From the NCBI GenBank assembly GCA_033722675.1, contig JAWVYO010000019.1, positions 1-32,269 of the forward strand: a stretch of DNA of 32,269 bases, written 5' to 3'. A program made the position numbers and the translations under genes. The notes beneath the pieces are model-generated. The model searched no databases and was not told where the DNA came from. It saw only the letters and a list, made by a program, of their open reading frames with translations. Of this stretch, positions 8,761-16,218 are shown in pieces; position 1 is the stretch's first letter, and the number at the start of each line of letters is the position of its first letter. This DNA comes from DATHYU01 sp033722675. Lineage in GTDB: Bacteria > Actinomycetota > Acidimicrobiia > Spongiisociales > UBA11373.

Positions 8761-9929
8761 GTCGCCGGGACTTCGACCGGTTCCTCGAACCGGATCACCT
8801 CACGGCCCTCCGGGCGCTGCCGACGATCCTCGCCGCGGTCCTGGCCGTGGTCACCGTGATCGGCATGGTGCTGCTGCGGCCCACCGGAGAACAACGGCCG
8901 GACCTGGGGGAGATCGGGATCGTCGCCGACGTCTTCGAGGCCGAGGCGGTCGCCGTCGAACAGGCGACGTGCGTCCCCGACATTCCCTGCCAGCGGACGG
9001 ACTTTCGCCTGCGAGCGGGGCCCGACGAGGGCGAGGTGGTCACCCTCGAGTTCCCGATCGGGGAGACGTCCCCGTCCTTCGAGGTGGGCGATCGGGTGGT
9101 CCTCGACCATCAACCGGCGGCCGAGGAGCCCTTCCGCTACACCTACGCCGACCGCCAGCGACGGGGCGTGCTCCTGTGGGTGGCGCTGCTGTTCGCGGGA
9201 GCGGTGATCGCCCTCGGGCGGATGCGGGGCCTCGCCGCCCTCATCGGCCTCGCCGCCAGCGTCCTCGTGCTCCTGCAGTTCGTGATCCCCGCGATCCTGG
9301 ACGGGCGATCCCCGATCCTCGTCGCCACGTTCGGGGCGGCGGCGATCGCCTACGTGGCGCTGTACGCGGCGCACGGCTTCAACCGGATGACCACCGTGGC
9401 GCTGCTCGGCACCCTCGCCGCCCTGGTCCTCACCGTCGTGCTGTCGGAGATCGTGATCGGCGCGGCGAGCCTGACGGGCTTCTCCACCGACGAGGCCTTC
9501 ATCCTCACCATCGTCGGCACCATCGACCTGTCGGGCCTGATCCTCGCCGGCGTCGTGTTGGGGTCCATGGGCGCCATCGACGACGTCACGGTGACCCAGG
9601 CGTCGGCCGTCTGGGAGGTCAAGCGGGCCAACCCCAGGATCTCCCGCGTCGACCTGATCCAGTCGGGCCTCCGGGTGGGTCGGGACCACGTGGCATCCAC
9701 GGTGAACACGCTGCTGCTCGCCTACGCGGGGGCGTCGATGCCGCTGCTGCTGTTCTTCGTGCTCTCGAACCAGTCGCTCGGGACCGTCCTGAACTCCGAG
9801 GTGGTCGCCACCGAGGTGCTGCGGACGCTGGTCGGCAGCATCGGCCTCGTGGCCTCGGTCCCGCTCACCACCTGGCTGGCGGCGGTGATGGCCCACGACA
9901 TCGACGAGGTTCCCGGGCACGCCCACTGA
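8757..9929 (+). CDS. YibE/F family multi-pass membrane protein
   Basis: The 390-aa product has one N-terminal membrane helix (about residues 20-40). An extracytoplasmic beta-rich domain with two cysteines follows (TCVPDIPCQ), then about seven further membrane helices. The YibE/F signatures GHGFNRMTTVALLGT-like and GAIDDVTVTQASAVWE are seen near 9370 and 9580. The family is widespread; some members affect exopolysaccharide or export phenotypes, but the transported substrate is unknown. GTG 8757 is chosen because it overlaps the DUF2277 stop and keeps the first helix; no separate promoter is seen. Confidence 0.88.
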   Translation: MSRRDFDRFLEPDHLTALRALPTILAAVLAVVTVIGMVLLRPTGEQRPDLGEIGIVADVFEAEAVAVEQATCVPDIPCQRTDFRLRAGPDEGEVVTLEFPIGETSPSFEVGDRVVLDHQPAAEEPFRYTYADRQRRGVLLWVALLFAGAVIALGRMRGLAALIGLAASVLVLLQFVIPAILDGRSPILVATFGAAAIAYVALYAAHGFNRMTTVALLGTLAALVLTVVLSEIVIGAASLTGFSTDEAFILTIVGTIDLSGLILAGVVLGSMGAIDDVTVTQASAVWEVKRANPRISRVDLIQSGLRVGRDHVASTVNTLLLAYAGASMPLLLFFVLSNQSLGTVLNSEVVATEVLRTLVGSIGLVASVPLTTWLAAVMAHDIDEVPGHAH

Positions 9930-9960
9930 GGCCGGCGTCGGCTCGGCGCCGGCGACCTGG

Positions 9961-9966
9961 CAGACT
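9961..9966 (+). promoter_or_regulatory. Leaderless promoter of the GH13 gene
   Basis: CAGACT (A at position 2 and T at position 6 of the -10 pattern) is 9 nt before ATG 9976. Confidence 0.4.
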
Positions 9967-9975
9967 GCGGGTCCC

Positions 9976-11418
9976 ATGGACATCCAGCATCGCCCGGCGT
10001 GGGTCGCCGACGCCGTCTTCTATCAGATCTTCCCGGACCGCTTCGCGCGCTCGGACCGGCTGCCCAAGCCGTCGAACCTCGAGCCCTGGGACGTGGCCCC
10101 CTCGGTCCACGGGTACAAGGGCGGCGACCTCTACGGGGTGGTCGAGCACCTCGACTGGCTCACCGACCTCGGCGTGAACGCCATCTACTTCAACCCCATC
10201 TTCCAGTCGGCGGCCAACCACCGGTATCACACCCACGACTACCACCGGGTCGATCCGCTGCTGGGCGGTGACGAGGCCTTCGCAGAGCTGCTCGACGCCG
10301 CACACGACCGCGGGCTCCGCGTGATCCTCGACGGGGTCTTCAACCACGCCAGCAGGGGCTTCTTCCAGTTCAACGACATCCTCGAGAACGGCCAGGGCTC
10401 ACCGTGGATCGACTGGTTCACCGTCCACGACGACGTCCCCAACGCCTACGACCATTCCCGCGCCCCGGGGTATGCGGCCTGGTGGGGCCTCCACGCCCTG
10501 CCGAAGTTCAACACCGACAACCCACAGGTCCGGGAGTTCCTCATGGGGGTCGCCGAACACTGGACCCGCACGGGCATCGACGGATGGCGACTCGACGTCC
10601 CCGAGGAGATCGCGACGGAGGGCTTCTGGGAGGAGTTCCGGGCCAGGGTCCGGGCGATCAACCCCGACGCCTACATCGTCGGGGAGATCTGGCACGCCGC
10701 CCCCGACTGGATCGGCGAGTCCCCCCGCTTCGACGCCGTGATGAACTATCCGCTCGGTGAGGCGATCCTGCGGTTCGTGGCCGGACGGCGCATCGACGAG
10801 AAGGTCGTGGAACCGGTCAATCTCACGCTCGTCCCTGCGCTCGACGCCGCGGGGTACCGCGACGCCGTCCAGCGCCTCCTCGACACCTACCCCGACGCCG
10901 CCCACCGCGCGAACCTCAACCTGCTCGCCTCCCACGACACACCCAGGGTGCTCAGCATGGTGGGCGAGGACCGGGACTCGGTGGCGCTCGCCGTGGCGCT
11001 CCTCATGACCTTCCCGGGGGCACCCTGCATCTACTACGGCGACGAGGTGGGCATGTCGGGACACCACGACCCCTACAGCCGGGGCGCCTTCCCGTGGGAC
11101 CAGCCCCACGAGTGGCACGAGGGCCTGCTCGGGATCCACCGGGAGCTCATCGCGTTGCGGCACGCCACGCCGGCGCTGCGTCACGGCGACTACCACCATC
11201 TCTGCGCCGAGGGCCCGGTGTACGCCTTCGAGCGCCGACACGACGGTGAGCGGATCCTCGTGGCGGTCAACACCGCCGAGCACCCCGTGCACCCGTGGAT
11301 CGAGTCCGACGCCTCGGGCCTCGACCGCCGGTACGGGTCGGGGACCGCCACCGCCGACGACGGCGTCGTCCGCCTCACCCTCCCGGCGAGGTCCGCAGCC
11401 GTGTGGCGCGTCACGTGA
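9976..11418 (+). CDS. GH13 alpha-glucosidase / cyclomaltodextrinase-like enzyme
   Basis: The 480-aa protein has all four GH13 regions. Region I is DGVFNHAS (about 119-126), region II is GWRLDVPEE with nucleophile Asp207, region III is GEIWH with acid/base Glu237, and region IV is SHDTPR with Asp321. The barrel begins at once (PAWVADAVFYQIFPDRF), so the N-terminal carbohydrate-binding domain of most neopullulanase or cyclomaltodextrinase enzymes is absent. There is no signal peptide, so it should act on intracellular maltooligosaccharides or glycogen/trehalose-related glucans. A C-terminal beta domain is present. The exact specificity cannot be read from sequence. It is translationally coupled to the next small gene. 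Confidence 0.92.
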   Translation: MDIQHRPAWVADAVFYQIFPDRFARSDRLPKPSNLEPWDVAPSVHGYKGGDLYGVVEHLDWLTDLGVNAIYFNPIFQSAANHRYHTHDYHRVDPLLGGDEAFAELLDAAHDRGLRVILDGVFNHASRGFFQFNDILENGQGSPWIDWFTVHDDVPNAYDHSRAPGYAAWWGLHALPKFNTDNPQVREFLMGVAEHWTRTGIDGWRLDVPEEIATEGFWEEFRARVRAINPDAYIVGEIWHAAPDWIGESPRFDAVMNYPLGEAILRFVAGRRIDEKVVEPVNLTLVPALDAAGYRDAVQRLLDTYPDAAHRANLNLLASHDTPRVLSMVGEDRDSVALAVALLMTFPGAPCIYYGDEVGMSGHHDPYSRGAFPWDQPHEWHEGLLGIHRELIALRHATPALRHGDYHHLCAEGPVYAFERRHDGERILVAVNTAEHPVHPWIESDASGLDRRYGSGTATADDGVVRLTLPARSAAVWRVT

Positions 11419-11642
11419 GCGTCCTCCGCCGGATCGGGCGGTTCCTGCGCCGGCTCGTCCGTCCCGGGCGATCAGGCCGGGCCGATCTCCCGACCGACTC
11501 GCTCGCCGACACGGCCGACGACGCCCTCCACATGCGGGGACGGGCCGGGGGAGCGGGGTTCTCGGGGACGTCGGAGGCCTACGACCACGTGGCCGAGGGG
11601 CACGAGCGCTACGTCGAGTCCTTCGAGGACGAGGAGCCGTAG
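11415..11642 (+). CDS. Small hypothetical protein coupled to the GH13 gene
   Basis: The 75-aa product begins with a strongly basic helix (VSVLRRIGRFLRRLVRPGRSGR), then a polar acidic stretch ending ESFEDEEP. The GTG overlaps the GH13 stop as GTGA, which is the main support for expression. No known family was recognised. The amphipathic basic N-terminus could bind membrane or nucleic acid, but this is only a reading of composition. It ends 7 nt before the convergent yajQ. Confidence 0.55.
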   Translation: MSVLRRIGRFLRRLVRPGRSGRADLPTDSLADTADDALHMRGRAGGAGFSGTSEAYDHVAEGHERYVESFEDEEP

Positions 11643-11649
11643 GCGGCGC

Positions 11650-12135
11650 TCAGTCGCGCTGGTTCACGTACTGCAGCGGGAGCCGGAAGTCGAGGTCGCG
11701 CAGCATCGCGATGACGGTCTGCAGGTCGTCCCGCTTCTTGCCCTGGACCCGCAGTCGATCACCCTGGATCTGAGCTTGAACCTTCACCTTCGAGTCGCGA
11801 ATGAGTTTCGCGAGTTCTTTGGCGGCGTCCTGGTCGATGCCCTGGTTGAGGGTGAACGTGGCCCGGGACCGGCCACCGCCGACCTGGGTGGGTTCGCCAC
11901 CGGAGACGGACTTCAGGGAGACCTTGCGGCGGACCAACCGGCCCTTGAGCACGTCGACGGCGGCGTCGAGGCGGTCCTCGGTGGCCGATTCGACCACGAT
12001 GCCGTCGTCGGTGAGCCGGACGGTGGTGTCCGTCCCCTTGAAGTCGTACCGGGTGGCCACTTCGCGGGCGGCCTGGTCGACGGCGTTGCGGACCTCCTGG
12101 AGGTCGACCTGGGAGACGATGTCGAAGCTGGGCAT
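11650..12135 (-). CDS. yajQ: YajQ family nucleotide-binding protein
   Basis: The 161-aa product matches YajQ over its full length. It starts MPSFDIVSQVDLQEVRNAVDQA, has the ATRYDFKG segment, contains SGGEPTQVGGGRSRATFTLNQGI in the middle and ends DLDFRLPLQYVNQRD. YajQ proteins have two tandem ferredoxin-like domains; some bind cyclic di-GMP and others have been tied to RNA or GTP binding. The length is standard. A TACCGT -10 box lies 7 nt before the ATG, so the mRNA is probably leaderless. Confidence 0.95.
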   Translation of the reverse strand: MPSFDIVSQVDLQEVRNAVDQAAREVATRYDFKGTDTTVRLTDDGIVVESATEDRLDAAVDVLKGRLVRRKVSLKSVSGGEPTQVGGGRSRATFTLNQGIDQDAAKELAKLIRDSKVKVQAQIQGDRLRVQGKKRDDLQTVIAMLRDLDFRLPLQYVNQRD

Positions 12136-12142
12136 GGCCGTG

Positions 12143-12148
12143 ACGGTA
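12143..12148 (-). promoter_or_regulatory. Leaderless promoter of yajQ
   Basis: TACCGT on the minus strand is 7 nt before the ATG. Confidence 0.55.
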
Positions 12149-12155
12149 GCCGCGG

Positions 12156-12707
12156 TCAGTCCTTCGGGGGCGAGTCCCAGTCGCGGACGTCCGTGCCGGC
12201 GACGCGCGAGAGGATGTCGAGGGCGGCGACGGCGCCCGCGCCGGCCGAGATCACGGCCTGGCTGCGGTTCGGACGGACGCTGCGGCCGACCACGTAGACG
12301 CCGTCGACGCTCGAGCGATGATCGAGGTCCACGACGACCCCGTCGTCGGTGGTCTCGGCGCCGAGCGAGGCGGCCAGGTCGGCGTCCCGCCCCTCGCCGA
12401 GCACGAGGAAGTCGGCCTCGATCCGGTCGCCGCCGTCGAGCACGGCGGCGAATCCGTCGGGGGTACCTTCGACGGAGACGACCTCTCCGGCCCGCAGGTC
12501 GGCGCCGAACCCGGCGACCTGCTCGCGCACCACCGCCTGCCAATCGGTGCCCGTGATCTCGGGGATCCCCGGATAGTTCTTCAGCAGCGCGAAGTGCATG
12601 GCCGTGTCGTCGGTGCCGACCACGACGGTGTCGTGATCGTTCTTGGCGAGGAAGAGGGCGGCGGTGAGGCCTCCGGGGCCGTCACCGATGACGAGCGTTC
12701 GTGGCAC
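12156..12707 (-). CDS. Minimal FAD-dependent oxidoreductase (thioredoxin-reductase-like)
   Basis: The 183-aa protein has one dinucleotide-binding motif, GDGPGG at residues 8-13. The C-terminal FAD-domain pattern VDGVYVVGRS...SQAVISAGAGAVAALDIL is like that of thioredoxin reductases. It is little over half their size: the NADPH domain and redox CxxC are absent, and the usual FAD-contacting GD is GR. Similar short proteins occur in other prokaryotes, so this looks like a real short form and not a frameshift; both ends are well formed. GTG at 12707 is set by GAGGAG at 12713-12718. It diverges from msrB, which suggests a redox role. Confidence 0.8.
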   Translation of the reverse strand: MPRTLVIGDGPGGLTAALFLAKNDHDTVVVGTDDTAMHFALLKNYPGIPEITGTDWQAVVREQVAGFGADLRAGEVVSVEGTPDGFAAVLDGGDRIEADFLVLGEGRDADLAASLGAETTDDGVVVDLDHRSSVDGVYVVGRSVRPNRSQAVISAGAGAVAALDILSRVAGTDVRDWDSPPKD

Positions 12708-12712
12708 GGGAT

Positions 12713-12718
12713 CTCCTC
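12713..12718 (-). promoter_or_regulatory. Ribosome binding site fixing the FAD protein start
   Basis: GAGGAG on the minus strand is 5 nt before GTG 12707, placing the start just before the Rossmann beta-strand. Confidence 0.6.
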
Positions 12719-12732
12719 GGGCGGGGGCGCGC

Positions 12733-12738
12733 AGCGTA
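12733..12738 (-). promoter_or_regulatory. -10 box of the FAD protein gene
   Basis: TACGCT on the minus strand lies upstream of the GAGGAG site, giving a short leadered mRNA. Confidence 0.45.
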
Positions 12739-12753
12739 TCGGTCGCCAACCGG

Positions 12754-12759
12754 TACCGT
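12754..12759 (+). promoter_or_regulatory. -10 box of msrB
   Basis: TACCGT lies 24 nt before the msrB ATG, with GGAAGGGA in the leader as ribosome binding site. It is back to back with the minus-strand promoter. Confidence 0.5.
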
Positions 12760-12783
12760 TCGTCCCGACAGGAAGGGACCAGC

Positions 12784-13194
12784 ATGGCCGATCAGCGAAT
12801 CGACGACGACATGCCGCAGACCGAGGAGCAGTGGCGGGTCCGGCTCGATCCCGAGCAGTTCCGCATCCTTCGTGAGGGCGGCACCGAGCGCCCCTTCTCC
12901 GGCGCCTACTGGGACGCCAAGGACCCCGGGCTGTACCGGTGCGCCGGGTGCAACGCCGAACTGTTCCGCTCCGACGTGAAGTTCGAGTCGGGCTCCGGCT
13001 GGCCGTCGTTCTGGGAGCCGGTCTCCGACGACGCGATCACCGAGCACGAGGACCGCAGCCACGGCATGGTGCGCACCGAGGTCCGGTGTGCGCACTGCGG
13101 GGGCCACCTGGGCCACCTCTTCCCCGACGGTCCGCGTCCCACCGGGCTCCGCTACTGCATCAACTCGGCGGCACTGGACTTCGACGAGGCGTGA
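12784..13194 (+). CDS. msrB: Peptide-methionine (R)-S-oxide reductase MsrB
   Basis: The 136-aa enzyme reduces methionine-R-sulfoxide in proteins using thioredoxin. Seen in sequence are two zinc-binding Cys-x2-Cys pairs (C53/C56 and C102/C105), the GSGWPSFWEPV substrate loop, the GGHLGHLFPDGP motif and the catalytic Cys125 in RYCINSAAL. All are conserved, so it should be active. Length is typical for a single-domain MsrB with no msrA fusion. The stop overlaps the tag start as GTGA. A thioredoxin gene lies 2 kb away and could serve as reductant. Confidence 0.97.
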   Translation: MADQRIDDDMPQTEEQWRVRLDPEQFRILREGGTERPFSGAYWDAKDPGLYRCAGCNAELFRSDVKFESGSGWPSFWEPVSDDAITEHEDRSHGMVRTEVRCAHCGGHLGHLFPDGPRPTGLRYCINSAALDFDEA

Positions 13195-13808
13195 GCCTCG
13201 AGGCGGGCTCCGACGGCCGACCCCGCTGCGGCTGGAGCGTCGGCGACGACCTCTACCAGGCGTACCACGACATCGAGTGGGGCCGCCCGGTCACCGACGA
13301 CACGCGACTCTTCGAGAAGCTCGTCCTGGAGGGCTTCCAGGCCGGCCTCGCCTGGATCACCGTGCTCCGAAAGCGCGAGCACTTCCGGGAGGTGTTCCAC
13401 GGCTTCGAGATGGCCGACGTGGCGGCGATGGACGCCTCCGACGTCGAGCGTCTGCTCGACGACCCGGGGATCATCCGGCACCGGGGCAAGATCGAGGCCG
13501 CCATCGCGAACGCCCGCGCCGCCCTCGAGGTGGTCGACGACGAGGGATCGCTCGCCGCACTCGTGTGGCGGTACGTGCCCGACGACCACGAGCCGCCGGC
13601 GACCGTCGACGAGCTGCCGGCCACGACGCCCGAGTCCGCTGCCCTGAGTCGCGAGCTCAAGCGCCGGGGGTGGACCTTCGTCGGGCCCACCACGGCCTAT
13701 GCCTTCATGCAGGCGATGGGCCTGGTCAACGACCATCTGTCGGGATGTGTCGTGCGGGCCGACTGCGAGGCGGAGCGGGCGCCGGTGCTGGCGCGCCTGG
13801 CCGGGTGA
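13191..13808 (+). CDS. tag: DNA-3-methyladenine glycosylase I
   Basis: The 205-aa enzyme removes 3-methyladenine from alkylated DNA in base excision repair. The zinc-snap ligands are all present: Cys13 in RCGW, His26 in YHDIEWG, and the His and Cys of NDHLSGCV near the C-terminus. The catalytic pocket glutamate lies in LFEKLVLEGFQAGL. The length is usual. GTG 13191 overlaps the msrB stop, so methionine repair and DNA alkylation repair are co-translated. It ends 4 nt before the convergent LLM gene. Confidence 0.96.
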   Translation: MSLEAGSDGRPRCGWSVGDDLYQAYHDIEWGRPVTDDTRLFEKLVLEGFQAGLAWITVLRKREHFREVFHGFEMADVAAMDASDVERLLDDPGIIRHRGKIEAAIANARAALEVVDDEGSLAALVWRYVPDDHEPPATVDELPATTPESAALSRELKRRGWTFVGPTTAYAFMQAMGLVNDHLSGCVVRADCEAERAPVLARLAG

Positions 13809-13812
13809 GGCG

Positions 13813-14643
13813 TCAGGTCGGCGGGCCGTCGTCGACGACGGCCATCCACTCCTCGGGGGTGCGGGTGGGGAATCCGAACCATTCCTGCCACCAGGTGGCG
13901 CCGGCCCGCTCGTAGGCGGCGAGGTCGGGATCGTCGAAGCGCGTGCCGCCGACCGAGACGTCCAGGGCATCGTCGGTGTCTCGGTGCTCGAGCGTGAACG
14001 CGATGATCTCGCGCAAGTCGTCGGGACGGACCGGCACGATGTCGAATCCGTCGTCCACCCTGATCGGGAAGACGCCGTCGAAGCGTGCCGCCCGACGGAA
14101 GGCGGGCCGGTGGGGCCACATGCCCGCCACCCAGATGGGGATCCGGGGTCGCTGGATCGGGCGGGGCAGGAACCGGACGCCGTCGGCGAGGTAGTGGTCG
14201 CCGCGGTGGACGACGTCCTCGCCGGACCACAGCGCCGTGAGGACCTCCAGCCCCTCGTCGAGCTGGCGGCCGCGGACCCGGTTGTCCTCGGCGTCGCCGA
14301 AGCGACCGAAGTCGTTCCGGGGCGGCCAGCCGATGCCGACGCCGAGGGTGAGGCGTCCGCCGGAGAGATGGTCGAGCGTCACCGTTTCCCGGGCGAGCTT
14401 GGCGGGCCGTCGACGGGGGAGGGGCGTGACCATCGTCCCGATCCGCAGCCGCGTGGTGGCCGCTGCCATCGCCGCGAGGCACACCCAGGGGTCGGCGATG
14501 CGGGTGACGTCCTCGCCGTAGAAGACGTGGTCCCAGAGGAACACCCCGTCCCAGCCGGCGGCCTCGGCCCGCCCGGCGAGGGCGACGAGCCGATGGGGGT
14601 CGGACCACGGGCCGAAGGGGGCGAGATTGAGGGCGAAACGCAT
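13813..14643 (-). CDS. LLM class (luciferase-like) F420-dependent oxidoreductase
   Basis: The 276-aa protein has the luciferase-like TIM-barrel pattern: an N-terminal beta-strand MRFALNLAPFGPW, then AAGWDGVFLWDH, TTRLRIGTMVTPLPRR, LARETVTLDHLSGGRLTLGVGIGW and GRQLDEGLEVLTALWSGE. Actinobacterial members mostly use coenzyme F420, but flavin use cannot be excluded. The substrate is unknown. The ATG is 7 nt after TAGGGT, so it is probably leaderless. It is a paralog of the gene at 15254-16147, separated from it by thioredoxin. Confidence 0.9.
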   Translation of the reverse strand: MRFALNLAPFGPWSDPHRLVALAGRAEAAGWDGVFLWDHVFYGEDVTRIADPWVCLAAMAAATTRLRIGTMVTPLPRRRPAKLARETVTLDHLSGGRLTLGVGIGWPPRNDFGRFGDAEDNRVRGRQLDEGLEVLTALWSGEDVVHRGDHYLADGVRFLPRPIQRPRIPIWVAGMWPHRPAFRRAARFDGVFPIRVDDGFDIVPVRPDDLREIIAFTLEHRDTDDALDVSVGGTRFDDPDLAAYERAGATWWQEWFGFPTRTPEEWMAVVDDGPPT

Positions 14644-14650
14644 GCGCCCG

Positions 14651-14656
14651 ACCCTA
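14651..14656 (-). promoter_or_regulatory. Leaderless promoter of the first LLM gene
   Basis: TAGGGT on the minus strand is 7 nt before the ATG. Confidence 0.55.
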
Positions 14657-14671
14657 CGCCGTGGGGACGCG

Positions 14672-14701
14672 CCGGAGGCCGCCCGGGTGGACGGCCTCCG
14701 G
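14672..14701 (-). terminator. Thioredoxin terminator hairpin
   Basis: CCGGAGGCCG at 14672-14681 and its perfect reverse complement at 14692-14701 form a 10-bp stem with a 10-nt loop. It lies 16 nt after the trxA stop and just before the LLM promoter. No T-tract follows. Confidence 0.65.
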
Positions 14702-14717
14702 TTCTCGAGCGGAGTCC

Positions 14718-15101
14718 TTACGCCTCCGACTCGGCGTGGCTGTCTTCGTGCTCGGCGATCTGGCGCCGCACGTCGTCCATGTCGAGCGCCTTGACCTGGC
14801 CGATGAGGTCCTCGAGTGCCGGGGCGGGGAGGGCGCCGGCCTGGGAGTACAACACGATGTTGTCCCGGAAGACCATGAGCGTGGGGATCGACCGGATGTT
14901 GAAGAACTGGGCGAGTTCCTGCTGGTCCTCGGTGTCGACCTTCGCGAACACGATGTCGTCGTGGGACTCCGAGGCCTGCTCGAAGGTGGGGGCGAACTGC
15001 TTGCACGGCCCGCACCACTCGGCCCAGAAGTCGACGATCACCGTCTCGTTGTCGTTGATCGTCTGTTCGAAGTTGTCCTTGGTGAGTTCCACCGTTGGCA
15101 C
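14718..15101 (-). CDS. trxA: Thioredoxin
   Basis: The 127-aa protein has the thioredoxin fold markers: VIVDFWAEWCGPCKQFAP with redox Cys30 and Cys33, the KVDTEDQQELAQFFNIRSIPTLMVF segment with the cis-proline, and a C-terminal helix. A 20-residue acidic tail (DVRRQIAEHEDSHAESEA) follows the normal end. It should reduce disulfides in the cytoplasm and can serve MsrB. GTG at 15101 is set by AAGGAG at 15107-15112. The promoter and a palindromic half-operator lie upstream. Confidence 0.95.
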   Translation of the reverse strand: MPTVELTKDNFEQTINDNETVIVDFWAEWCGPCKQFAPTFEQASESHDDIVFAKVDTEDQQELAQFFNIRSIPTLMVFRDNIVLYSQAGALPAPALEDLIGQVKALDMDDVRRQIAEHEDSHAESEA

Positions 15102-15106
15102 GGCGT

Positions 15107-15112
15107 CTCCTT
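15107..15112 (-). promoter_or_regulatory. Ribosome binding site fixing the trxA start
   Basis: AAGGAG is 5 nt from GTG 15101; a longer in-frame start farther upstream has no such site. Confidence 0.6.
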
Positions 15113-15133
15113 GTCGTCGTCGTCCGCGGTCCC

Positions 15134-15139
15134 AACGTA
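15134..15139 (-). promoter_or_regulatory. -10 box of trxA
   Basis: TACGTT in the context GATACGTT on the minus strand lies upstream of the AAGGAG site. Confidence 0.45.
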
Positions 15140-15172
15140 TCGCGGTGTCGTTCCATTCCATGCGGGTTCGCT

Positions 15173-15193
15173 AATACGTCACGGTGACGAAAC
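15173..15193. promoter_or_regulatory. Imperfect operator-like palindrome upstream of trxA
   Basis: The right arm GTGACGAAAC (15184-15193) is identical to the arm of the perfect palindrome at 16217-16237. The left arm matches at 7 of 10 positions. The core CGTCAC-G-GTGACG is a perfect palindrome. It lies 37 bp upstream of the trxA -10 box, a position suited to an activator. Confidence 0.5.
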
Positions 15194-15211
15194 CAGACGC
15201 ACCACATGGTG

Positions 15212-15248
15212 CCGGGCCGGGGGAGCGGAGGGGGCGGGCTCGGCCCGG
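15212..15248 (-). terminator. Possible terminator of the second LLM gene
   Basis: CCGGGCCG (15212-15219) and CGGCCCGG (15241-15248) form a perfect 8-bp stem with a 21-nt G-rich loop, starting 6 nt after the stop codon. Confidence 0.4.
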
Positions 15249-15253
15249 ACGGA

Positions 15254-16147
15254 TCAGGTCCCGTGGAGGGCGGCGACGACCGGGGCGAGCGCGGCGATGC
15301 CGGGGGCCTTGTCGTCCGGCCCACCGGCGAGGCTCACGCGGACCTCGTCGAAACCGGCCTCGCCGAAGGCCGCCAGGCGGTCGGCGATCTCGTCGGGATC
15401 CTGGGACGCCAGGACGTGGCCGGGCCGGTCGTCGTCCGTCACCCCGAGGGGGTCCACGCTGTAGAGGTCGACCGATCGGTGGACCTCGGCGGGGTCGCGG
15501 CCCTCCTCGGCGCAGGCCGCGTCGAGCAGCGACAGCCGCTCGGCGTTGCCCGCGGGGTCGCCGGTGAGCGCCCCCCACCAGTTCCACCCGTCCCCGTACC
15601 GCGCCGTGAGGCGGATCATCTTCGGGCCGCCGGCGGCGACGACGATCGGGAGCCCCCCCTCCCGGGGGCCCCGGAGGCGGAGTTCCGCGCCCTCGACGCG
15701 GTGGTGGGCGCCCTCGAACGTGGCCTCGCCGGTGCGGAGCAGGCGGTGCACGATGTCGAGGGCCTCGGCGAAGCGCGAATACCGGGGGTCGGCGTCGATG
15801 GCGAGCACCTCGTAGTCGTCCGGCGTGTTGCCCGCTCCGATTCCCAGGATGAACCTTCCATCGGAGACCTCGTCGGCCGTGGCGGCCATCTGGGCGATCC
15901 GGGCCGGGTGCTCGAAGGGGGCGTTCACCACCGAGTGGCCGAAGTCGATCCGGCCCGTGGACGCCGCGACGGCCCCGGCGACGACGGAGGCGTGCCAGAG
16001 CCCGGCGCCGGGGTACTGGAAGGCGTCCTCGAAGACGAGGAGATCGAAGCCCGCGGCTTCGGCGGCCCCGGCCTGCGCTCGGAGGTGGTCCCAGCGCGGT
16101 CCCTCGTCGGGGGTGCCGTTCAACTGCACGATCACGCCGATGCGCAC
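15254..16147 (-). CDS. Second LLM class F420-dependent oxidoreductase
   Basis: The 297-aa protein has the same barrel pattern as its neighbour: MRIGVIVQLNG, AEAAGFDLLVFEDAF, IAQMAATADEVSDGRFILGIGAGN, LPIVVAAGGPKMIRLTARYGDGWNWW and a C-terminal DEIADRLAAFGEAGFDEVRVSL. The SDGRFILGIGAGN segment is typical of F420-binding LLM enzymes. The substrate is unknown. The start is GTG at 16147, not ATG, backed by a strong AGGAGG at 16152-16157. The gene is bracketed by two 17-bp near-identical repeats, discussed separately. Confidence 0.9.
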   Translation of the reverse strand: MRIGVIVQLNGTPDEGPRWDHLRAQAGAAEAAGFDLLVFEDAFQYPGAGLWHASVVAGAVAASTGRIDFGHSVVNAPFEHPARIAQMAATADEVSDGRFILGIGAGNTPDDYEVLAIDADPRYSRFAEALDIVHRLLRTGEATFEGAHHRVEGAELRLRGPREGGLPIVVAAGGPKMIRLTARYGDGWNWWGALTGDPAGNAERLSLLDAACAEEGRDPAEVHRSVDLYSVDPLGVTDDDRPGHVLASQDPDEIADRLAAFGEAGFDEVRVSLAGGPDDKAPGIAALAPVVAALHGT

Positions 16148-16151
16148 GGCG

Positions 16152-16157
16152 CCTCCT
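16152..16157 (-). promoter_or_regulatory. Ribosome binding site fixing the second LLM start
   Basis: AGGAGG on the minus strand is 4 nt before GTG 16147. Confidence 0.6.
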
Positions 16158-16174
16158 GGGGTCGCGATGGTCCG

Positions 16175-16180
16175 ATCCTA
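16175..16180 (-). promoter_or_regulatory. -10 box of the second LLM gene
   Basis: TAGGAT on the minus strand lies 18 nt upstream of the AGGAGG site. The palindrome at 16217-16237 lies just upstream of where a -35 would be. Confidence 0.5.
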
Positions 16181-16212
16181 TGGCGATCCGCCCCGGCGTC
16201 CCCGTCGCGTGG

Positions 16213-16218
16213 TACTGT
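16213..16218 (+). promoter_or_regulatory. Leaderless promoter of the zinc-finger-like gene
   Basis: TACTGT is 9 nt before GTG 16228. Its last two bases are inside the palindrome. Confidence 0.55.

Noticed and set aside
15184..15567. Frame starting VTKPDAPHG at the second palindrome copy
   Set aside because: It has the same GTG-ACG-AAA start as the zinc-finger gene, but continues as an Arg/Gly/Pro-rich shadow antisense to the LLM gene, with no convincing promoter.
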